DNA from: Symsagittifera roscoffensis
Taxonomy: Eukaryota > Xenacoelomorpha > Acoela > Convolutidae
DNA: 62,000 bases
Assembly (NCBI RefSeq): GCF_963678635.1
Contig: NC_087068.1
Coordinates: 19,269,789 to 19,331,788, forward strand
Direction: 5' to 3'
Shown: in pieces, positions 10,696 to 19,910 of the stretch
Layout: every line of letters starts with the position of its first letter
How positions within the stretch are numbered: the stretch's first letter is position 1
Made by a program: the position numbers and the translations under genes
The notes under the pieces: model-generated
What the model was told of the DNA's origin: nothing
The model's database searches: none
The model's input: only the letters and a program-made list of their open reading frames with translations

Positions 10696-10989
10696 TTTGA
10701 GCATTAAGTTGAGTAAAAGAGTAAAAACAAGAAAGAACTGACAGGGGGGTAGCTGACGGAACATAAGTTGAATTTAAGGTATTTAGAGCTGAGAGAGGAG
10801 GTAGTTGACGGTAGTTAAGTTGAAAATAAAATGATTTTTTTTAGGAGTTAGGGATACCTTCAACTCGAATGTGTGGGTTTGGCCATTCGGAATTGGTTTT
10901 ACTTATTTGGATTGTAGTCGTGTCCTATCAGATTTCAGCTTCCTTTTATGGCATTCTTGGATAAAAGTCGTGTCAAATCAGAAACAAAG

Positions 10990-11157
10990 CTCCATTTTGA
11001 ATATTGTCGTTCTAGCTTCCACACAAACTATCGGTTTAGCTTTTCCAGAAAGAATTCGTGAAGTAGAAAACTCAAAATATGAACAACATTTGTTAAAAAG
11101 AAGTGACTGTTTTTTTGATGGTAATGCATTTGTAAATAGTGATCAAATTTTTTGATA
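10990..11157 (+). pseudogene. Duplicated 3' end of the 7303-7853 gene
   Basis: Codons from Ser-Thr-Gln-Thr-Ile-Gly to the stop match the last ~45 codons of the gene ending at 7853, diverged but in frame. The upstream part of that gene is absent. The sequence just before it belongs to the CCAAT-rich upstream region of the duplicated acidic gene, so two pieces have been joined. Confidence 0.6.
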
Positions 11158-11279
11158 ATCCATCTAATTTCTCTCATTTGTTTACGAAATCACCAAAATT
11201 TTTAAGAAAGAAAAAACTCACCGTTACTAAGAAATTGAAAAAGTTTTTCAAACATGTAAGAAAGATGTAATATTTCTTT

Positions 11280-11850
11280 TGATTTTCAAGAAGTTGCAAA
11301 AATGTTTCAAATTTTTTAACAAGTTGCAAAAAGTGTTTCACTTTTTTTTGACAAGATGCAAAAAATGTTTCAACTTTTTCAACAAAATGCGAAAAGTGTT
11401 TCAATTTTTCGACAAAATGCGAAAAGTGTTTCACTTTTTTCCTCCAACTACCAAAAGTGTTTCAATTTTTTTGACAAAATGCGAGAAGTGTGTCACTTTT
11501 TCCTGCGAAAAGTGTTTTGTTTTTTTTCAGCAAGATGTGACAAGTGTTTCACTTTTTTCTTAAAAAATGTTTCGCTTTTTTGAACAAAATGTGAAAATTG
11601 CTTCACTTTTTTCGACAAAATCCGAAAAATGTTTCAGTTTTTTTGACAAAATGCGAAAATTGTTTCATTTTATTTGACAAGATGCGAAAAATATTTCTTA
11701 ATTTTTTTTGACAAAACGCAAAAAGTGCTTCAATTTTTTTGACAAGTTGCGAAAATTTTTTCCGTTTTTTCGATAAAACAAAAAAAGTATTTCAATTTTT
11801 CTTCAAGGTGGCAAGATTGTGTGAGTTTTTTTGACGAGATGCAAAAATCA
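11280..11850. repeat. 30-nt minisatellite, array 2
   Basis: About 16-18 units of the same family as array 1; the clearest tandem copies are near 11385-11445. The larger unit number than in array 1 shows expansion or contraction since duplication. Confidence 0.85.
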
Positions 11851-12082
11851 TCAGCTGTTTTTTACTTGTGTACACATTTTCTAGTGTTTTTTTTAATGTA
11901 TGCAAAAATTAATCCAGTTTCTTAACATGTGTGCGAGTTCGAAGCACTAAATTTATTTCTAATTGTTTTTCAATGATTTACCTTCAACCTCTCATCTATT
12001 CTCATAAATAAAGTGAAATTAAAGAAATAAATTAGTTTAAAAATCAAAGTCAATACCAAACAACAAATATTTACAAAAATAT

Positions 12083-12576
12083 TTAATCAAAGAGCTGTCG
12101 AGCAGCAGAAGAGTTCTGGAGGTTCTCTATAGAACGCAGAGCTGGACGAGGCACCATCGCTGGTGGTTGTGGTGGAGGGGTGTTTTAAGTGGTCATTGTT
12201 TCTGAGAAACCTTCATCTTCATCTATTGTGATGGGGTTTTCGGCTGTTTCTGCTTCCTCCCATAGAAAGAGGAAATCGTCGAATGGTTGAGCCTTAAATG
12301 TTGAGTCAGGAATCTCGGGGTAGTTCATTCTCACATGCTCAGAAACTTCCTCCATCATTTCCAATTCTTCAAATTGGTTCTCTGTCATGGGTACTGGTGT
12401 CAGATGATGTTCGTTGAAATCCCTTCGCATCACTTCCACATGTGCCAGACTTGGATTGGGATGTCCATTCGTGTCAGAAAAACTCAAAAGACTGCTTCTC
12501 GCACTTGAATTTGTACTAGATCAGGCGAAAATTCCACAAAGTACATGAGGTGGCTGTTTTGCACTGAGAAAATCAT
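12083..12576 (-). CDS. Small acidic protein gene of the foldback centre
   Basis: The main minus-strand frame runs from 12487 to a stop at 12185 (100 codons from a TTG). It is rich in Glu and Asp, with proline-rich stretches. A frame starting Met at 12576 (Ile-Phe-Ser-Val-Gln) runs into TGA just upstream of the acidic frame, in a different register. The duplicated copy at 10208-10695 has the same two-frame layout. So the arrangement is inherited: splicing, frameshifting or an old mutation could each explain it. In the other copy the C-terminus extends to the equivalent of 12083; here a stop at 12185 shortens it. The function is unknown. The upstream minus-strand region contains several GATTGG-type boxes. 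Confidence 0.5.
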
Positions 12577-12719
12577 TTTGAGCATTAAGTTGAGTAAAAG
12601 AGTAAAAACAAGAAAGAACTGACAGAGGGGGTAGCTGACGGAACATAAGTTGAATTTAAGGTATTTAGAGCTGAGAGAGGAGGTAGTTGACGGTAGTTTA
12701 GTTGAAAACAAAATGATTT

Positions 12720-12950
12720 TTAGTTAGGAGTTATGGGTATCTTCAACTCGAATGTGTGGGTTTGGCCAATCGGAATTGGTTTTCCTTATTTGGATTGTAG
12801 TCGTGTCCTATCAGATTTCAGCTTCCTTTAATGATATTCTTGGATAAAAGTCATGTCCAATCGGAAACAAAGCTCCATTTAGGGTATTGACGTTTCCAAT
12901 CACAAAATGTTATTTTTTGTTCTAGTTGTCGTATCCAGTCAGAGAAATTT
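12720..12950 (-). promoter_or_regulatory. Cluster of GATTGG boxes upstream of the acidic gene
   Basis: On the minus strand, imperfect repeats resembling tctgattggacacgac occur about five times (near 12760, 12805, 12850, 12895 and 12935), partly duplicated upstream of copy 1 near 10890-10990. GATTGG is the core of the animal CCAAT box read in reverse. The position 150-370 bp upstream of the coding start fits a promoter; function is inferred. Confidence 0.35.
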
Positions 12951-13199
12951 TTAAGGACTGAAATCTTCCAAATAAGTAAAAATATACACAAAAGCAATTG
13001 CAAAAATAAATGATCGAAAGTTGTTTGCCTTGAAAATAGGAAATTTTGCTGATATAAATAACAAAAGAATAGCAAACAGGTAGCATCTCTGCAATTTTTT
13101 TCTTCAAGATAATTGAATTTTTTGAAAGTAATCAATGTGAAATTGTTGATTTTTCCGTAGATAGTTAAGTTCTTTGATTTTGATGTGAATTTGGGAGGA

Positions 13200-13698
13200 C
13201 TACTCAAACTTGATGATTTTTTCAAAGCAAATCTCAGGAAATCTGATTCCAAACCGAATCAAGCAGGATTTTGAACTTTGAAAATCCTCAAAGAAATGAA
13301 GGAATAAAGAACTTTGCAGGGAAGTTCTTACAAATTTGGGTATTGGGTAGGGAATAAAAAGACTTTTTGATATATTATCGTATGACTTTTTGATTAGTTT
13401 CAAGTTCTCGAGAATAAACAAAATTTCTTTCCTTGTGAGGTAAAATTCAGCTGTAAGTTTGAAGCTTTGACAGGCAATATGTGGACCAAAAATCACAAAT
13501 AAACTCTGTGACTGAGTAAGTTTCTCTGAAGAGACCTTTACTTAGTCGGAGAACTCTATTTTGGACAACATAAACGTCCAAAAAATTGTGAAAAAAGTAA
13601 GATTCAACATCTATTTCATCAATAAGAAAATCAATTGGAATTTTATCTTTTTTCTTGTAAAGTAACTTGAGGAAATTCATATGTTTTTTGATAGACAT
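13200..13698 (-). pseudogene. Unrecognised central gene near the right arm
   Basis: The minus strand begins with Met at 13698 and stays open for 83 codons (Lys-rich N-terminus, then Ile-Asp-Glu-Ile-Asp). Near 13490 a second frame takes over for ~95 codons, ending at 13200. The two frames read as one protein interrupted by a one-base shift. It is rich in Phe, Leu and Lys. A third frame continues toward 12990 but is less convincing. No family is recognised. Confidence 0.35.
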
Positions 13699-13799
13699 TT
13701 TTCAAATGATGATTATGTTTTTTTTTAATAATAAACAGTTCACTTTTAGAAAATGATTGATTCTAACACGATGATTTCCAACAAACAGTGTTACTACAA

Positions 13800-14060
13800 A
13801 GTGTTCCATTCTGATCGTTTGATTTTGAAATTGTTGAAAAACCCATGAGAAGTAGAATTCAGTTTTGATTGGTTGACATAAACTTTATCGAAAATTCCAT
13901 GAACATTGAAAGTCGATTTTGATTGGTGATATCAGAAAAGATAAAAATTTCCGTATAATTAATGCTCGATTCTGAATGGTTGATAGCAAAACTTTTGAAA
14001 ACTCCATGGTTAGATTGGATAAATTTTATGTCAGCTAGGCTAAATAGTAAATCCATTCTG
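13800..14060. promoter_or_regulatory. Degenerate ~50-60 bp repeats with GATTGG core at the inner end of the right arm
   Basis: Four to five units contain ttttgattggttgat or close variants, followed by a stretch ending near tccatg. The mirrored cluster in the left arm lies at ~5790-5940. The units sit immediately upstream of the outward-pointing zinc-finger gene in each arm, so they may form its promoter. The opposite strand is open for ~65 codons across them. Confidence 0.4.
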
Positions 14061-14222
14061 ATTTTCTTTCACGTTAAAAGCAATTAGTTAAGAAATTTGC
14101 TTTTTTAATTCATTTTAATTCATTTTTTGAGGTTAATCAATTTTTCTTTTCTAAAAATTTGGGACATTCTAAATCTCCCATTTTTATTTTTTCTACTTAT
14201 TGAGATGCCGTCACTGAATAAA

Positions 14223-14395
14223 AACGAAAGAATAAAAACGGAAGAGAATACACACGTTGTGGCGTTTTAATGTGTTTCAATTGTAACTTTTATACATATA
14301 GCAGCCAGGAACTTAATAATCATATCAAGAAGAAGCATTGTCAACACAATGTTAATTTTTCTGCTCAGCAGTCTCAAAAGACACTCCAAGAGAAG
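14223..14395 (+). CDS. C2H2 zinc-finger exon of the arm gene (right copy)
   Basis: Homologous to 5390-5620. The second finger (Cys-x2-Cys-x12-His-x4-His) is intact. Relative to the left arm, an in-frame 27-nt deletion plus a second deletion remove the first finger, leaving the frame open. The codon that is TAG in the left arm is GAG here, and a gtaaaa donor follows at 14396. Each arm therefore has a different defect. Confidence 0.6.
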
Positions 14396-14559
14396 GTAAA
14401 ATTGATATATTTTTAATAAAAACAAGTAGAAAATACTTTGAAAAATAATTTTTTAATGAATCTGAAAAAACTATACACTAAATTTGAAAACTAAACAGTT
14501 TTTTTCAACATTATTCTTGTTTTGTCATATTCAAAGGTTCTGATTGTTGATAAAACCAG

Positions 14560-14679
14560 CAACAATCGAGCTCAAACTGTCTTGAAACTTTCAATGGAAA
14601 TCGATCCGAAAATCTTCCACCTACTGTAAGAACTCCATTGGTTGCCAGCTTTCGGGGATTTTGTTGCGATAAATTTGTA
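14560..14679 (+). CDS. Arm gene, 40-codon exon (right copy)
   Basis: Same length, phase and splice boundaries (ccag before, gtaaaa after) as 5092-5211 in the other arm. It is open throughout and begins Gln-Gln-Ser-Ser-Ser. Confidence 0.5.
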
Positions 14680-14797
14680 GTAAAAGTAAATCACATACGC
14701 TAATGAGTGCTTAAGTAATTGTTGAAGTACTACAAAAAACTGGATATTTGTAAAACATTGATTGGTTGAAAGGTTTTACCTAATAACCATTTTAAAG

Positions 14798-14930
14798 TTT
14801 TCCTTGCTTAGTGCTTGTGAAATTAATCATAGAGCAGTGCGTAGCAGATATTGGGGATTGTTTACTAAGAATTATGGTTTTCTTGTGCTTTTTTTCTACA
14901 ATTCAGAAAAGAAATTCAGAGTTGAAACAG
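14798..14930 (+). CDS. Arm gene, possible third exon (right copy)
   Basis: After a tttaaag acceptor a phase-0 frame encodes Phe-Ser-Leu-Leu-Ser-Ala-Cys and then Arg-Ser-Arg-Tyr-Trp-Gly-Leu-Phe. The left arm encodes the same peptide around 4880-4970 on the minus strand. The donor end is not resolved, and another frame is also open here. Confidence 0.3.
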
Positions 14931-15369
14931 CAACATACAGTCATAGGTCCAGAAATTTTTTTGAAGTTTTCTTAAAAAGGATTTATGGTTATAATTCTGC
15001 TTCGGATTAATGGAGGTTCGTTGAAATGATACACTTTTCCCTCTAAAACTCAATTTTCAAATAGAACTTTGTTCAAATTTGATTAAGTTGGAAGATAGTA
15101 GATGAAGCAGAAACTGAGCAAAAATCAAATTGAGATAGAAAATCAATTTATTTCAGTAGAAGTTTAGAGATTTTTTTGATTAAAATTTAGCTTATATATT
15201 ACATCTTGAGAAAAAATCCAACATAAAAAAGTAATGTTTGGAAATTTTTTTATCATTTGATATACTAGGTTAACTTATATGAAAATTCAGATTTTTTGAA
15301 AATAATTTTGTTGTGAAGTAAACCCAACTCCAACAACTTTTTGAAAGATGATACATGAAGCATAAATCA

Positions 15370-15505
15370 AAAAGTTGCTTTCAAGATCTACATTTCATTC
15401 TTTTGGATAAAAAAATATGATGTGGAAAGATTTTTAGAGAAAATAATATGGAGTCTGCTGAATAATTCTAAACAAATTAATACTTTAGAAGAACCAGATG
15501 TATGA
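15370..15505 (+). pseudogene. Arm gene, middle coding block (right copy)
   Basis: Counterpart of 4172-4330. A one-base insertion in a run of A breaks the frame in this copy. Both sides of the break still match the left-arm peptide. Confidence 0.4.
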
Positions 15506-15869
15506 TCTCATAATTCTATGAATTTTAACAAGAAAGGTTTCAACTAGACACACAGGGAAAATTTAGTTCCGTTTAGCTTCAATTTTTTTTTCAATTAGAA
15601 AATTACGTTGACTTATAGAGTTTTTGCTTAATAAAGTTCGCAAAAATTTTCAAGTGCTACAGTTTGCACCATGATTTTTTTTCCTTAAAAGGCGTTTTTG
15701 AGAACAGATCTTTTAGATGTTATAAATGTTGCAGAAATATGGAACTAAATTCGCTTGGGTATTTCTACTTCAAAAGGTTTTGCAGATTATCAACAACAGA
15801 ACTGCTCTTGATTTATTCTAAGAAATCAACGTAAAAATACACCTTAAAATTCTCAAACTATACATGTGC

Positions 15870-16077
15870 TTTTGAATGTTTAAAATAGCAGCGATTCTTT
15901 CTCACTTCGACATTTTTGAGAAAAATTCCGACAAAAATCAAGAACAAAAAGCAAATTACAACCTATTTTGCAAGAAAAGTTATATTTAATGATTTCAAAA
16001 GTTTGGTTTTTGATAAAACAGTTTGCTGTAGAAACAAAACAAGGGTACCTAAAGGAGAACATGTACAAATTAGATGG
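15870..16077 (+). CDS. Arm gene, distal coding block (right copy)
   Basis: Open frame ending Val-Pro-Lys-Gly-Glu-His-Val-Gln-Ile-Arg-Trp-stop, very basic in its first half. It is intact here, while the left-arm copy (3603-3830) has an internal stop. It is likely the C-terminal part of the zinc-finger gene, or a decayed transposase tail. No family is recognised. Confidence 0.4.
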
Positions 16078-16744
16078 TAATAGTTAAACGTTATTATTTC
16101 TAGTTTTATCTCTGCCAACAAAGTGTTCGTTCAATTGATAATATTTTCTCCTAAATTCCTCAGTTCTGACTAAAATTTCTTGCAAAGTGAGTTCAAGAGC
16201 GAAAACATGCCATAAGCAGAAAGCAAGAATAAGCCTAACACGAAGAAAATTTCCACGGAAAAACCATGAAAACTATGTTGTAGAAGCAACAGTGAGATAA
16301 TCATCAGTTTTGAAGGAGATTTTGTTGAATATCATACAATCTAATATACTGTTAAGAGAATTATACCCCAATTTTAGTCAATTTTAGCGGTAAAATGTTC
16401 GATTCTTATCAATGATCTGGAACTTATTTTTAAAAAAGGAAAACTTCGGACAGATTTGATTAACTTTTACTTTCTCGAAAATTACGATTATTTACCTTAT
16501 TTTCCCGAGAAATTGCAAGTATCAATATTGATTCAGCAAATATGAACTTTATGTGTTCAGAGCATTATATAAACCACTTTTTAGCTTAAAGCAAGGTAAA
16601 ATTTATCGTATTTGATTATTTGGAAAGAAAATTAAGGAAAAATCCATATTTCCATTCAAAGTTTTGTATCAGTGTCTCAACATGATGCCAATTGAAATAC
16701 AATTTGAGCTCAATTTTAAACTCTAAACCTATCCATATTTTTTA

Positions 16745-16890
16745 AAAGTAGATCAGAAGCAACAAAAATTTTGCCAAAACCTTGAGATATCTGCAATTTT
16801 TTTCCAAAAACTTGAAACTTTTGCAAATTTTTCCAAAATCTTAAATTTTTTGCAATATTTTCCAAAAACTTGAAATTCTTTAAAAATTGC
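16745..16890. repeat. ~33-36 nt minisatellite, right arm
   Basis: Inverted counterpart of 2545-2712, with about four units of the same consensus on the opposite strand. Confidence 0.75.
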
Positions 16891-17220
16891 AGTATGTTTC
16901 AGCATAGTTTAAGCTAGATTGAGTACAGTTTCAAAAAAAGGATCATCTTATAAAATAGTTATTAATTCAAATTATATCAAATCTTATCGTGTTTTGAAGT
17001 TTTTTGAAAAAATATCATTTTTTTTATAAACATTTCCAAATTTTTGCGCATCTTACCATGGACTTACCATAAACCAGTAAACATAATCTCTTCATTGCAA
17101 ATTCTACATATAATACTCAAAAATTACATAACGTATGCCGAGGTTTTTGCGAAAAAACTAGACATTTCTACGCAAAATCCAAAAAATACCGTTTTTCTTA
17201 CCATTTTTTTACCATCACAC

Positions 17221-17505
17221 TGAAACCTTACCATTCCCTATCTTAATACATTGGGAAACCTATTCCCTGTGTTATTACAATTAACTTCTAAACCTTGTAA
17301 ATAGGGATATCTATAATGTATCCTAATACATGGGAAATCTGAACACTATCCTAAAACTTTTCTGAAACTTACCATCTGAAACCTTACCATCTTAATACAT
17401 TGGGAAACCTATTCCTTATCTTAATACATAAGAAATCTATAGCCTATCTTAATACATAGGGTGTAGACCGGATACTCTAAAGACTATGTTAATACATGGG
17501 GTCTT
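17221..17505. repeat. Subterminal repeat cluster, right arm
   Basis: Reverse-complement counterpart of 1924-2231. The unit ctatcttaatacatgggaaa or close variants occurs five to seven times. The last copy lies beside the C run that marks the end of the arm. Confidence 0.75.
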
Positions 17506-17540
17506 CCCCCCCCCCCCCCCACTCTCCCTCACCCTTCTAC

Positions 17541-19910
17541 TACTGGCATTGAAAGCGTTGATCTCGCACAATAAACTGAAACTGGGCGGAAAGAGTCTTC
17601 AGGTGTATCAATTGCTTGTGCAACATTTTGCTCGAGACAACTCGGGATTAGGCCTAGCGAGGAGAAAAGATGCCACCCGTTTCTTGAGGTGGACTATGTC
17701 AGTGATAACTGACACTACTGTACAAATGTGTCATCAAGAAGCGGAGGGAAGTAAAATCATGGAAAGGAGAGTCTTCACTGTTATCCTGAACGTATACCAG
17801 AGAACATGATTCAAAAAAAAGAGAGCTCGAGGCAGTCTCTATAGAGCCATGGGAAACTTGATGAAATACGGAGGTTCTACAACAAAAACTTCGAGGAGGG
17901 GCATGACGTACATCGTAACTTGGCCCGAGCAGAAGAATATGCGAAACACACAAAACGTGGAGAATATCAATATGTGTCTGGAGTAATGGGAATAGCTTAA
18001 AACCCATTCTTGGACTCGGAGGCCCGAAATGCCTACATCAATTTTGAGGTGGCAGTATTGTTGAAGTTCTGGACGCAAAAATTCATCGAGATCGATCCGA
18101 CGGAGAGGGAAAGGCCAAGCCAAGGTCTGTTACTCGAGAAAATGCCAGAGGTGATCAGCGTGCCGCGCTCGAACAAGAGGTTGGAACTAAAGATGGGAAA
18201 TGGAAACGACATGTTGGTCACGATTTTGGGGATTGTTTGGAAATTGCTGAGACCCTCTTGGTGCCCTCATCCACAAACGAGTTTGATTGAAGAAATCACG
18301 GAGCGAGTGAGACTGTCACCAGCAAAGGATGAAAATTTGGGGAATTTGAACGTGGTGCACAAACTAATCTTACCTCAGCGAAAGGAATCGGAGGAGACGA
18401 TGGGCAATCAAGAGAAGCTAGTGAAGAAAGTGGAACCAGGTAGTTGTCTGGACCTAGTGTGAAAGTGGAACCAGGTAGTTGTCAGAATACAATCGTTTCA
18501 GAAGGAAGACCTAGCCACGTGGTTTAGTGACATCACGGAGAAGGAGAAAAGTGAGATGCAGATATTGGCTGAATGCTATACGAGCACCATGGTGAACATA
18601 GCGACGGCGTTGGGGTTCTTCTCGAATATGTGCAGCTTGCAAGCACTGGAGATGCTGGAATCTGAACACCCATTATGGACGGAGTTGAGCGTGGAGTCAT
18701 GGCCTGGAGTGTTGCAGTTGGTCCAAAAGCATACCAGAGGATGAAAGATCGGTCTTGGGGCGGATTTGGGATTTCCCGTGAGTGAAGCTTACAGTTTGCC
18801 AACGAATGCAAAATCTGTAGTGGGATCGGTAATGGCCAATCTGTGTGGAAGCCACTATCCATTACATATGGCAATGGTGGAAGCATCCAGTCAGAGGGTG
18901 TTAATTCACAAAGCTTTCTCATTACCCAAGTGTGTACGCCTGGCTCGCATGTCGCATCACTCACACCGACTGCTGAGGAAAATTGGGAGCTGTGCCGGAG
19001 GACCAAAGAAAGATTTTGAGCAGGATCAGGGGGGAAGAACTCTTGAGCTTGGAAAACGAAAACACGAGTGATTTCGAGAGACAAAACACGATCGGGAAAG
19101 CGATGAGTAGTGCGCCAGTGATGGACGGGAATGACGTAACACATGAGAAGATGATGGAGTTTGAGCCTCTGTTGTAAGCTTCGGGAGAGCGCAACCTCCG
19201 GAGTATCAACCTGGCACATGAGGAATGCCCATGCTACCGCCTGGCGCAGACAGTGTGGTATCCAGAGCATTCGAACCTCTGCTTGATATGGGATGTGGAA
19301 CAAATTCGGTCAGTCGGGTTACCTGACCATCAGCAGTAGGTCAGCCTTTTCGTGGTGAGTTCGATGCTGGCGTTGCGATGGATCGAGGAAAATGTGATAA
19401 AATATCGAGAGTCAAGAGCGCCTACAGCGGAATCAATACATGCCAATGACTACAACCGGAGGCTTGAGTTGTTTGAGACTGCGTGCAAAGTATTCTGTAT
19501 ACCTATGGAGGTGAGGCACGTGTAGAGTCGCATAAGATTATTCCCACGGTTTCGAGCGACTTTGACGTCTTGGTTATACACGGTGACGAAGGATCACATG
19601 AAGAAACATCAGAAGGAGTATCGACAGTTCCTGGCTGAAAGTGGACCGGAAGCTTTCAAGAGGCCCTCGTTAACCCATCGTAATGCAATAACCACGGGTT
19701 GGAAAAGAGTTGGTCGAGTGTTCGCGAGACAATACCAAAGCGAGGGAATCAGTATTGGAGGAAGACTTGGCGAAGAACGTGAGCCTGAATTTGCACAATT
19801 CCTTTTGCAGGAATAGGGAATCTAAAGTGAAGGGTCTACCGAATCAGGCGAGAAGACTACAAGAACAAAGGGAGTGGATGGGGTCCTACGAACAGCTTAA
19901 GCCATGGTAA
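17541..19910 (+). pseudogene. Decayed ORF-B-like gene, 3' part
   Basis: Successive broken frames (17540-17809, 18010-18462, 18556-18744, 18766-19180, 19562-19910) follow the order of ORF-B at 40700-43160 of the large retroelement. Landmarks shared with that ORF are Arg-Arg-Asp-Ala, Lys-Ile-Asp-Glu-Ile-Arg-Arg-Phe, Pro-Ser-Trp-Cys-Pro, Ala-Leu-Gly-Phe, Phe-Ser-x-Pro-Lys-Cys-Val-Arg-Leu-Ala-Arg-Met-Ser and, near the end, Leu-His-Asn-Ser-Phe-Cys-Arg-Asn-Arg-Glu-Ser. A 27-nt direct repeat (gtgaaagtggaaccaggtag) lies near 18430-18482. No LTR or pol remains next to it. It is an older, diverged member of the same element family, and the foldback structure lies inside it. Confidence 0.75.

Larger units (their letters stand above)
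9640..10990. repeat. Segmental duplication, copy 1
   Basis: This block and 11230-12890 are direct repeats in the same internal order: a 30-nt minisatellite array, a ~180-bp spacer, the small acidic minus-strand gene and its upstream region. Copy 1 carries more damage in the gene. Between them (10991-11229) lies a duplicated 3' end of the 7303-7853 gene. Confidence 0.85.
11230..12890. repeat. Segmental duplication, copy 2
   Basis: This is the direct repeat of 9640-10990, with a longer minisatellite and a better preserved acidic gene. Confidence 0.85.
13899..17540. repeat. Right inverted arm of the foldback element
   Basis: Mirror of 1880-5935 with scattered indels. Outward (plus-strand) contents are zinc-finger exon 14223-14395, exon 14560-14679, a possible exon from 14798, blocks at 15370-15505 and 15870-16077, the minisatellite at 16745-16890 and subterminal repeats at 17221-17505. 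A run of about 15 C lies at 17507-17521, next to the end of the arm. The remaining intervals show no gene I can support. Confidence 0.9.
1227..18208. mobile_element. ~17 kb foldback structure with ~4.3-4.7 kb inverted arms
   Basis: The sequence from 1227 to about 5935 reappears as its reverse complement from 18208 back to about 13899, with substitutions and indels spread along it. A unique centre of ~8 kb (5936-13898) separates the arms. The outermost ~650 bp of each arm is ORF-B gene sequence. The arms proper start beside a C-rich terminus near 1880 and 17540. Features of a DNA transposon are subterminal repeats near both termini, arms carrying a mirrored gene, and a centre with several small genes. 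I see no DDE transposase, protein-primed polymerase or integrase by eye, so it cannot be assigned to Polintons, hAT or CACTA elements. A palindromic duplication of chromosomal DNA is the main alternative. Confidence 0.75.

Noticed and set aside
12785-12800. CC(A/T)6GG box upstream of the acidic gene
   Set aside because: It is not preserved in the duplicated copy near 10900, so it is probably chance.
17507-17521. C run, and the G run at 45412-45427, as biological signals
   Set aside because: Long homopolymers vary between the paired copies and may be length-error prone; only their position at repeat ends is used.
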